Shown piece by piece: positions 13,801 through 25,800 of a stretch of 64,000 nt of DNA. Source of the stretch: Aphrocallistes beatrix (lineage: Eukaryota > Porifera > Hexactinellida > Sceptrulophora > Aphrocallistidae); contig OY725502.1 in assembly GCA_963281255.1 (NCBI GenBank), positions 1,240,001 to 1,304,000 of the forward strand. Direction: 5' to 3'. The stretch's first letter is position 1, and each line of letters begins with the position of its first letter. Below the pieces are notes generated by a model. That model searched no databases, was not told the DNA's origin, and worked only from the letters and a program-made list of their open reading frames with translations. The translations under genes and the position numbers were made by a program.

Positions 13801-16800
13801 TCGGCTCTCCCAGACTCAGAGGAACGCGGAACTGAGACGCGTCCTGCTTCTTTATGATCTCTAACAGCTCTTCATCAGTGACGTCACGTGGTGCCTTCAT
13901 CTCCTCAGAGGTGCAGACGTTAATGAATATCTTCTCGCCTTTATCGACTGATTTGGTTTTCAAGCAGAAAGCAGGAGTAGGCCGGATATTGACACTTGGA
14001 ATAGTGTCCGCATACTGAGGTGCCTCGCTAGGAGGTGGAGCTGTTAGCAGCTGATTGACCAGGTTCTCTGGAATGTTGTCCATTGAAAAGAGCAGATTTA
14101 AGCTAATGAGTTTTCAATCACATGAAGTTGTTACCCTGTTCAAGAAAATCCCTGTCTGTACATACTGAAATGCTGAATTGCAGAAATACGGCCAGTGTCG
14201 CTTTTCAATATACAACCTTATTCTCTCGATTTAACACAAATCCTATATATTCTTGATTTCGGACGAGAGGCTTAGCTCTCAATAATCAATAACAAAAATA
14301 GTTGGTTATGAATCCTGATTGCATAAAAATTTACGGAAAATATTGTGTTATACAGTATTAAAGAATTGTTCCAATTACAAGTTTGGGATATGTAACAACA
14401 CATAATTGCAAGACATGTTAATATACCCAATATGCTACTACTACCATAGCAACGTATCAGCAGTATTAGTATGTACCTTCATAGCTGACTGCAATGGCTG
14501 TGAAGAGTGGAACAGTTTCTTCCAGTGGATCTTTCGATCTGGATTTGTCTTATACTCTATTAGAATAACGAAGCGTAATTTTTTACTATTGAGTGAAAAT
14601 GCCAGCCTGGATCCCTCCCCCTCAAGAACAAAAATGCCAAATTTCACTACTTTTTTGACTATTTTGAACCGAAAAAAGGCACACTTTAGGTTTGCTATAT
14701 AACAACGGGTTTAACGCGGTACTCATAGTTGTGCAGCTAGATCTATCTATATGCGATGAAAATAATCTGTTTTCACAAAAGTATCCCTCTCCCTTACAAA
14801 ATCTGTCCCCTAGACTCAATATTCATCAAATAGTCTCAATAATAATCTATGCCCCAAAAACCCTATATCAACTGCTGAACGCTAGTCTCAAGTATAGTTT
14901 AATGTCATGTCACGTCACAACAAATCGTTCTCTCTCAATCGATTGTCTTACCTTGGGAAAAGTACAACTTGACAACTTCAAGTACTTCTTCTGGAGACAC
15001 AAGACAGAGATACTCAAAATTGTAGGAATAGCCTAGATATTAATTGAATTAAGTGGCAATTCTGTCACGTCTATCTCATACAAGTGGCTCACTTAAAATT
15101 ACCCGAAAAACTTGGAGAAATGGAGTCAGTAACAACCGAGTTTATATGATCCAGCACTTCCTGCTTAACACAGCTGCCGGGATAGGCGCAGGAAGAAGCC
15201 GTTATTGACTCTCTTGCACGGTTTGCAGTGAAGATATCATTCTGTTGATAGCTCAGAGATTGAAAGGCTGATAGTTTGTTGCTGAAATCTTCTCTGTAGT
15301 AGTAGGGAGTAAACGCACTGTTCAGATTTCCTTTACTCTCCAGGGAAGTTTGATAGTGGGACAACTCTATATGCAGTGCTGTCTGGAACTTAGGAAACTG
15401 TTGGAGAAAAAAGAGTAATCTTAATTTGAAAAAATCCGAAGCTTTTAATTCAAATTTGAGTTTGAGCTACCTTTGAGAATAAATTGAGAAGTATGGTCGG
15501 ATTTTCAATGAGAGCGTGATTCAGTTTGGAAAATAGAGACCCCAACTCTGCTCGCTCCACTTCACCAATGCAATCCGGTTTCTAAACAGATATCCATTCG
15601 AGTTAAGAAGGAATAAGGAATAAAGAGTGTCATATGCGTGGTGTACACACCTGCTTAATCACCATGTGTGCTGCCTCCAGGATGGACTTGATCTGCAGAG
15701 ACGGGGTGTTCCATGCGTGGATGAGTGAGGGGGTGTGTATGAGGCGGGATAATCTGGTCTCTTCTGGGACAGAGGTGTGAATGTGAGAGATCTGATCTCT
15801 GAGCGGAAAATTCTAAAGCAGAGAACAGTAAACATTTCAAAATCTGTAACTGACACTCCAATCTTGAAAGTAGACTCATAGACGCAATTAGTTCAAATAC
15901 AATTGGATTGATCATTATGTAATAAATAAAATATAAAAGTATTCAGTGAAGTTAGTAAAATTTTGAGTGATGGAGTTGCGATTAGTGTGGCTGGTCTTGT
16001 TTGAAGCTCGACTTCCTCCAGAGCATCTTCTGCCTCTCTAGCAGTCCTTTCCCGTCTGCCCCTGCCTGGACATCGTAGAACTGGTTCGCGTAGGCAGTGT
16101 CGTTAGGAGAGGAAGCAGACGGGAGGTCAGTCTCTAGCGTATGTTCATTATCCGTCAGCTGGGAGTACTTCCGGTAGAAGGGGGAGGTCTTGGCGGCGAT
16201 GGCGTGACTCGATGCACTCTCATCCACCGGTTCCGGTGCGTAGAGGTCCTCGTCCAGGGGCTCAGGCCTTCGGGGTGGGATGGCAGTGCTCTTGTGGAGT
16301 CTCCTATTCTTGCTCTTCGTGTTCCAGTACCTCTGAACCTTGGTGACGGAGATGTGCATGATTACCACACAGACAGGCACCACTACGCACCCCAACAACA
16401 GCCCAGCCCCGACTGCCCCCCATAGGATGTAGAACTTGATCGTGTTCATGTGCTCGAACTCCGTCATGTTACAGCAATGCGGACCGAACCCCAGATCACA
16501 GCACACGGTAGCATCTAGCCTGTCGGGATCGAAGGGGCAGTACCCTCCGTCTGGTACTCCGGGGCACCTCTGGTCCGCGATGACAAGGGGGAGGGACATG
16601 AGGGACAGCAATAGGAGAGGGAGTGATCGAATTAGGAAGTGCATTATACTATACGTTGTATGGTGTTGATAACACAATGTGACAGATTCTAGATTGAATG
16701 AGAATTCAAATTCGTGATCACATCTCTTATTGTGTAATTAAGACCAGAAGTTCCCAACCTGGGGTCCCCATTAGTGGTCCACAGGATTCGAAATTTTGTA

Positions 16801-19800
16801 TTACGGTTAAAAGGAGGGTCCACAGAATATAGGAAAATTGTTATTGGGGTCCACAGCCAAAAAAAAGGTTGAAAACTGGTGTCTTAGACAATACATTATT
16901 AACTTTATGCCTTAAAGAGAACGATTAATCGAGACTCGAGATAGATATCATCAATGTTCTTGTGGGGTATAGTGGGTATCATTAACTAATTTGACAGGAA
17001 AAGACGAGTATTTCTGAGAAGGTTCGATAAATACAATTCAATTAAAAGCGTCATCATACAAGTACGTACATAATAAATCATTCCGGATGCTTGGTATTAC
17101 ATAGATCTGATTAGTAAGGCCTCAGCTGGCATGCTCTCTATCCACACCTGCGGATTTGAGTTGATTCAGTGTGTCGGTAAATATGTCCCTGGACGCGTCT
17201 AGCATTTCCCTGTACAGCCGCGTGTCCTCCTTCCTGGACTGAGTGACAGAGGAGAGTCTATGCTGCAGGGCCAGGATCTCATCCTGCGCTATCTCCACCC
17301 GCTGCAGCAAACTCTCGCTGGACAGCTGGTCCTCTAGCCCCCCCGGAGCGTCTGATACCCTCACTGATCTGGCAGTACCTGTCTGCGCACACCTGGAGAT
17401 CTCCTTCTCCATGAGTGCGCTGGACTGCTTCATCTGTCTCAGCTGGGCTGCCTGAGAGCTCGACGCCTCTACTGCCTCTTCCAACCTCTCTTGCAAGAGC
17501 CCGACTAGCTCTCTCAGCTTGTCTCGCTCCACACTGGCACTCTGCAACTGTGCGTTGAGACTCGCCGTGTCCAAAGCCTCGCTGTGATTCAGGGGTTTGC
17601 AGGTGGAGACACCTGGTGCGCTGGTAGCATGTCTCCCACGTGTACGCCTAGCAGGGGCACTCCCCTCCGTACACATCTCTCTGTGCGGGTAGATAGAGGG
17701 CAAGGTGAGGTGAGACTCTCGACTGCTCAGTTCTTGAGAGAGATTCTCTACTTCCACATCCTTCTTGTTCAACTCCTGCTTCAGGCCCTCTATCGTAGCC
17801 TGGTACTTGGACACAGCGGTAGGGGGGGCAGAGAGCTTCGAAATCGTCTCCTTCATGTTTTTCTCGCGAGACAGTGTCTCAGTGAGGTCCTTCCTCAGCT
17901 GTTTCACTTCCTGAGAGAGGGTTTGGTTCCTCGCTTGCAGTGCGTTACACTTGTGCTTGGATTCAGTGTGTGATCTCCTCAACTCCTCCAGCTCCTCCTG
18001 TGTCCGCTCGGTAGCTTCTCTCCGACTGCTCTCCATCTTCTTAATCAGATCCCGCTGTCTATCTCCCTGACAGGAGCTGTCTAGCTGTCTTGGAACAGAG
18101 GTAGAAGTTCTGCTAGTGGCAATGGACTGTATAGAGTTGTGAGAATCAAATCGTACTGCTGTATTGATGCCATCCATTTCTGTGTCCAGGTGCGAACACC
18201 TGTTACCATCCTCTTGTACCTGCATTGACTGTATTTGAGAACGAAGTTCATTTATTTTCTTTTTGAGTAGTTTGATTTGCTGCGCGCGTCCTTTCCACGA
18301 AACGTCCGAGTTGATGATCTGGGAGAGCGAATACTTGTCCGCGTCTGCCCCCAGCTCCTGGCTCAGAGCTTTCTGAGTCAATCTCAGTTCCTGTCGCAAG
18401 GACTGTGAGGCGTTCTTTCCTTCCATTACGCGGGCCTTCAGCTCTGCCACTTCTTCTCTCAGCGCGTCTAACTTCTTCTGATGGGAGGGGGAGGTCTCCT
18501 CGGGGGGGTTGCTCTCCAGCTCGGCTCTCACCTCCTCCAGCTCCCGCTCCCTCAGCTTCACCAGCTCCTGGAGGTCCAGTTGGCCCGTCTCCAGCCTCTT
18601 CACCTTGCTCTGCTCCGAGTACAGCTCCGACTGCAGCTCTCGCACCCGCCGACTCAGCTCCACGATGCGACCAGCGATGTTCACGCCTGCGATGCCTGCC
18701 CCCATGGCCTGCAGCGCTTCCTGCGACTTCCGGAACTCGCGGTCTTTATCCTCCACCCCGCGCTTCAGCTGGCTGTTCTCGGTCTGTAGCCTGGCCACGA
18801 GCCCCTGGTAGTAGGCCAGCTCCTTCTCACTCACGCCGGATTCCTCCCCGCCAGCCTCGCTACCCGGCTGTGCGGAAGAGAAGGTTCGTAGCATCAGGTT
18901 ATCCTCCGTGCTGGATTGCGGTTGTTCACAAGGTTCTGGAACATCCTGTACGGGTGTGGAGGCAGACTTTGACTTGGTCTGTTTCCTGTTCTGCTGGATA
19001 GCCTTGAGTCTCTCTCTCAAACGGAGGGAGTGGCTGGCTTGTTCTGACTCAGGAGAAGACATGCAGATTCGTTGATAAAGTAAGTGCTAGGGTTGCTAGG
19101 TTCAGTAGAATAATGTGATTGTGTAAGGAACAATTTAAGTCTAGGACTAAAGTACTACTAAATGATTGTTCCAGCTGTTGTACTCTGTTAAGATGTTCAT
19201 ATAGTAATATAGTCACAAATAAATTATCTGGAAAATACAGTGAACATTCCCTACCTCTGGAAGATAGATGTTGTGTCCGGTCGAGATCAAGAATTTATCG
19301 TAGTTGTGAAAGTGGTAGGAATGGAGAGAGATTGGTTCTTCTAACTCTTCGGACTGGACACAAACCCCTTGGGTTGGTTCAAATATTCTAAGAAACAAAA
19401 TATAAACAAAATCAAATGCCATGATGCAAGTGTAGTATTATTACCTCAAACGGTTCCCATGACACAGTATAATGACCTGCTGGTACGGCATTATGTGTAG
19501 AGAACCATCAGAAATATCTTGATTATAATTGAGAGAACAAATTCTCTCTTTACTCAGAAAATTTCTCTCATCCACTGACAGGTTCCATAAGACTGAATTT
19601 GCATCCCAGATGTAGAAAGAATTGAGCCCAGTCCCGACTGATACTGCGACCAGCTTAACCCGCTCATTCTATGGAATATGAGAGTTAACAAAATTGATTT
19701 ATTAAATATTATAAAATAAATTAGAACACGACCTTATTTTCTGAGACAGAATAACGAAGCAAAAAGGATTTGAAGGAGAGATCCCTTCTCCAAGGTTGGA

Positions 19801-22800
19801 GATTGGTCAAATGTAAATTAGAAAACTCGAAAACCTTGAATAGTTTCTCATTTATAGAATACAAGAATAAAACTCCAGGATACAAGTTACTCCTAGAAAG
19901 ATGGAATGTGATCATTGCTAGCTTTATATCGTTACTCGTTGAATGCGCGAACTAACTTGGGTATGAATGCTACCACAGTTCCACTGATTGTGATCTGAAC
20001 CAGGGGACAGTTGGCAGCTAGCAGCAGACTTCTCTCCTCCTCACATAGCCTCGCATGTATGCTACAGCTGGAACCTCCTCCCTCACCTCCCTTCCTACTC
20101 TCAGACCAAACCACTGTGCTGATGTCAGCAGACACAGCTACACCTGCCACTTCGTTATCTTGACAAGATAGGAGGCTGGTACAGGACTCTATGTGAGGTC
20201 TCCCTCTCCTCACGCTGAATGTAGACAGCTGCCCATCTTGCTGAACCTGTTAATAGAACGAGTTCCCAATTTAACCGATGTAAGATGTATTAAGTCCTAT
20301 GTATGGGGAATATTTTGTTCCGGGAGATTTGTCCCAATTAAGCGAAGTCAACTGTATTTCAAATCAATTACGTGTTTCGAGACAGTGCCAATAAAACAAA
20401 AGATAAAATATGGCAATTCTAAATTCAAATTAATTAATTAATCCATCGAAACTCATACAATTAAGATTATACACACGTAGATATGCTACAACCAATATCC
20501 TACTTACAGAAAATAACAGCAAGAATATTACATCAGTGAAACAGGAAATAGTATACTCTATCGGGCCTGTGAATACAAACTTCCGTGCATAGCATTAGAG
20601 CATGGAGCATCATGCCAGTCACTTCTTACCCTCTCTACAGCTGTTGTTGTTATTGTTCCTGTGGTGCGTGCAAGTCTCATGCAGGACCCTAGACGCCATG
20701 TGGTCTATCAGGTCGTACTCCGTCCTCATCTCGCTCGCGCAGACAGCAGAGCCAGCGGAAGACGCGTGAGGCGCATCCTCATGGTTCAGAGTGATATAGT
20801 GCAGTTTCTTCTGAATGCCACTGGTGCTGTCCTTAGCGCTGAGCGCCTGGAGGTAGGCCGGCGCGTGGCTGGGTTGGATGAGGAAGTCCTGGTTCATGTA
20901 GTCCGGACTGTGGAACACGGGCTGAGAGTGGGTGGAGTTCAAACTGCTGCGCTTCGAGTCAGACTGACTGATGACGTCATCGGACAGAGATCCCGGGTGT
21001 GACATGACCTCGTACACCGCATTAGATTCAGAGATCTGGTTGGACCCGATTCTCGAGAGGAAGTCCGTCACTCTGGGACTGATCTGAGTCGACATATTCC
21101 GCAGCTGCTGCTCCTTGGCTGAGACGCCGCTGATGTAGGAGAAGGGGCAGTTCCTGGGGAGGGGGGTGGTGGACTGCATCTTCATGTAGGGAGCTTCCGG
21201 GCTGCATTCTGTGCCCTGCACCTCAGGCCAAGTTTTGGCTCTGAATCGAGATAAGCTCGGATCCGAAGTGGTCTTTGTGTCCGCGTGCTCGCCAGAGGAG
21301 CCAGACAGCTCCAGGTGGTCGTACAGATCCCTGCGCTGAGAGAAGTCCACCTGCTGGTTGTTGGATACCAGCTTGTAGAGGTTGTACTGCTGCTCTGAGA
21401 AGAGGTCAACTCGGGGACGGTTGGAAGGGAGGGTCTGGTAGAGAGGAGGTCCAATGCTGATGTTGGACGGGGTCTGGTACAGGGGGGCAGTGGAAGGGAG
21501 GGGGGAGTCCAGGATAGCATTAGCTAACGAGTCCCTCTTATAGAAAGTGGAATTCCCCACCTTGAAGTAGGACTTGATTTTAGACGGCCCCGACTTCTTC
21601 CTACGGAACCGGAACTTCTTCCTGTCCAGTGTGGCAGTCCCCTCGCAGATGCTGGACATGTCGCTGCTGATGGAGACGCTGGTCTCCTGGGTCAGGACGG
21701 AGGAGCAAGAGGTGTAAGAGCTTCTTTCAGTGAGAGCGGAACTTCGCGCGGAGGGGAGAACACTAAGATCTGAGAAGAATACCCCTTCGCTACTCAGCCG
21801 CTTACACTCGTGCTCTGTGAAGTCAGACGCATTCTGACTTCCGTCGGTCAGAGAGTGGTGCCTCCTGACGTCATAGTTCTGGTAGAGCGGCTCTTGCAGA
21901 CTGGGCAGCGGGGGAAGCGAGTTGTGAGCAAACTCTCGCTTGGAAGCGCTCCCTTGGCACCTGAACACCCCGCTACAGTACTGGTTCCAAGAGAGATTCC
22001 TCTCCATGCGTTTGTTCCCGCCACTGCCCATGATGCTGGATAGACTGGCGTAGATGCTCTTCGCCAGCACTGCACTCTCCACATACATCCAGAGGTAGCC
22101 TTCTCCTGTCACGGACTTGCGGCCTGCCTCAATAAATATCAGCTGCTGCCAGTTCCCACAGCGACGTAGGAATTGAATGTCATATGCCAGCAGCTGGCCA
22201 CCTGTTTGCATGTCCAAGAATAGAACCACGTTCTTCCGCAGAGCTAGGATCACGTTCGGTTGTTCGAATTTTGAACTCTCACCAAGTTCCCTCCGAATGA
22301 TGTAGACAGGACAAGCGTCTTCGAACTGTCCTCTCTCCACGATACTCAGATCGAAAGGACTCCTGCAGTCGTAGAGAGGAATCATACTGATTGGAATCTT
22401 CAGCTCGGGGAGGCGGACTAAAAATTCTAAATCGCACACCCAATCATCGAAGTTCTCCTTCACATCCAACTCGAAGTAAACGTCATGAGTCCGCTCTTTG
22501 TCCTTAATCAGCTCCAGCTTGATGTGGTAGGGGATGAGGGAGGGGGACTTGAGAGGGGAGTTCGTTTCGATCTTGTGCACGGCTGCGACTAACCGCATGG
22601 GGATAACCTTGTTCGGTGTGCTCTTCTTCGTGGCTTGTTTCTCGTCATCGAAATACTCAATCTGAGCAAGTGTCGTCCTCCCGGAGGCACATTTCAAACG
22701 CAAATACTTACGTTTCATGTTTCTGCCCACTATCTTACCAACTTTCACATAGCCCTCTCGAATAATAGTCTTCTCCATCACCCAGTATCAAATGTCAACT

Positions 22801-25800
22801 GACAATTACAATATGGTCAGGTTGAATAATATTATATTCCAGTGGACTGTAACTGTTAATAAATATCAAAGACATATTGGCATAGGAACGAATCTGAGAT
22901 ACGCTAGCTTCCGAAAGAATGTGCTATTAAGTCGAGATAAACTAGACCATTCTAAGATTTCCCAATTCAGTCCCAATCGGAGAATCTGTAGTTGTACGAA
23001 GTCCAGTAGCGAGGGTGAGTGATTGAAATGCCGAGAAACCTGTGAGATTCTGATATTAGGAGTCTGTCATTAGTTAGATTCTTGCCCTGTACACTGGCTG
23101 CTATGAGGTTTTATGACATAAAGAAACGATCGATGTGTCATTCAGGTTTTAAGGTTTGATTGCAACTTGCAAGCACAATTACAGTGAAAAGTATGAGATA
23201 ATATAATTATCCTACAAATTTCCTGTCGAGTCATACGCAGGGCCGGCGCCACCAGTCCGGTTGGTCCGGTTTTAACCGGACCACTTTTAGACAAGTTTAA
23301 TACAATTACTATGTAAAATAGTCCAGTTCGTGTGGTTTAACCGGACCACTTTTCAATAGTTGTATCTTTTAACCGGACCACTCTAAAATCCATGGCACCG
23401 GCTATGATACGGTGTACTTTGAATGTCATTAATTAACAAGAAAAGAAGGATACAGTGAAAGAACAATGTCCATTTTGATATTTTAAGATTCGTTTCTCTT
23501 CATTTAATCAATAGAAGGGTACTATCTTTATTTTTCAAAATTCTGATGTTTTCTAATATAGCCTCATCAATAAAATAGGACATACGTAGCTACAAAACTA
23601 CCATACACAATAGTACAATAGCAAAACTGGAGTTGGGCAGATTTTTCCAAGCAATTTTCTTTACAATGGAAGAGTTTCTATTTACAACTAGGGATTCACA
23701 CGAAATTTCGCTCACTCAGCTGCGCTCGCTCGGAATTGGTTTCTCTCCTTTTGTGAACCTGACTTATCGAATATTTGCATTAATTACTTTTAACTAAATG
23801 TTTGAATTCATGAATAAATTAGAAATATAACTATTTGAATGGAAAATATTGGGATGTAGTGTACATAGGGACGTAGTTGATAGGGGGATTGGGTTGACCG
23901 CCTGGACTTAAATGAGGTTTAAAATTGCTATCCTAGAGATTTTGTGTACTTTTGACAAATTGTATCAATTGGTGATTTGGTGGATCGATTGTAATTGACT
24001 ACTGTAAGGGGCTGCATACACTTGTCAGAACTGTGGCGGCAGAAGCAATGTTTTATTCGGGGAGCTGAGAACAGGGCGCAGCGCGAGTGATTATGTGAGG
24101 GTGGTGGAAAATATTTTACCTAATTTTACACTAGAGTTCTGATTTCAGACAAATAAAAATAGTTTTTATTAATTATAACTGCCGGGCAACTTATTTGTTC
24201 TATTTGTAACACGTTGATGCAGTTTCTTACTTTTAATTGAAAACTTCAGTTGAATTTACGTATTGTTGTCTTTCTATTCATAATCAGAATGTCACGGGCA
24301 TGGCAGAGGATAACACAGGCCTCACACTCTCTACAAGGCGAGCTGAGTAAGGAGATGAGTAGTGTGCGTAAGTTCGCCAGCAGTTGGGTAGGCAAGCGAG
24401 CCCCACCCGACCCAGCGACACAAGAGGAGATCTCCGAGGTAGCGGCCGTGTACTCCCCGCGAGTGGGGTACGAAGTCGTGTCTTGGAACTCTGCTAACCT
24501 GGCAGAGATGAAGAAGACCGCGGTCAAGACAGCCGGAGAAGGTGACAAGGTTGACAGAGAGATCGCCAGCATGACGCGACAAGTGAAGAAGACATGGAAG
24601 GCTTACACACGACTGCAAAGAGAGCTAGGGGCCGTGGCAGACATATTGCAGGGGGTGCAGCAGATACAGAGAGACGTGTCCAGCCTATCAGAGCAGGTGG
24701 ACACCATCAACTACCGCCTCACCGAACTGGACATTCTGAACTCTCAGGTACAGTTGTCCCGAGCCAAGATGGAGGAACTGCGTCGGTTCTCTAGCTACCG
24801 ACAGAACAGACAGGGAGAGCTGGTGCAGATGAACAGCAAGCTCTCTCTCATGAGAGAAACGCAGAGAGACAATAACGAACGACAGAAGTTGGAGAGTCTA
24901 GCTTTGAAAAAACAATTCTTGCAAGATTCGTTCCAACAACAGATGTCCCAGTATAAAGAGTACGGGACGTTGAGACCTGGGGCTGTGGACCGGAAGTTCC
25001 AAGGCTCCTCTGAGTACGACAAGCAGCTGGGAGAGGTGGAGATCGAACCAGATCCTATAAGGAACCAGGACCTGACTAACTTCCTCTCGAACGTAACCCA
25101 GCCAGAGATACTCCAGGATATCGAGACTGCATCTCCTTCCAAGGAGCTCGCAAACGAACAGCTGATGAAATCCCTGTTGGATCAGAAGATAGAGGGCAAG
25201 AAGATAGGAGATGTAGAGGACCCCTCCCCTCCTTCCTCAGGCCTAGATCCAGTGGAGAAGGAGCTGTAGTGGAGTGTTTAGTGATACAATGATGCGATTG
25301 TATATATAAGTAATAATATTGTTAATTCATGAGAATATTTCCACCTGTTCCTGGTTTATCCGAGATTTATAAGAAAGCGATCCGACAGAAAATCCTATTT
25401 GATCCTTATTAGAAATGGTTTGTTAAATAGATAGAGCCCAGCTGCCAGGCCGAATAAGTACGTATCACCAAAAGTAATGATAAACTAATGTTTCAGAAAT
25501 TTTGTGTAATTCTGAGAGGACTGGTATATTCAGTCGTTGGTTGTGATAATAATATTGTGTTGCTGCACTGGATTGGGTCTAGAAAATATTGACTATGAGA
25601 TTATCTTTTTTACGTTGTCGATAATAAACCTGTTTCAGCTAATCAAATATTTCTCTAATTTTATTTACCTAGCTTGGATATGTGCATACTATTTATTCTA
25701 GTAAGAACTACGCACCGATTATAATACTTCGTATTGCTGTGTGTGATTCTTTTCAAATGATACTGTCACGAAAATTTTGGTCCTGCAATGGACCATTTTT

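Noticed and set aside
22985-23110. Longer HPS6 exon reading [17 protein letters not shown]
   Set aside because: It looked propeller-like, but the true N-terminal exons were found at 26,964 and 26,125 with matching phase, and this frame has no usable donor phase.
24250-24288. Hydrophobic leader on dysbindin
   Set aside because: Upstream in-frame Met adds 13 residues that would create a signal-like stretch in a cytosolic protein; the Met at 24,289 is preferred.
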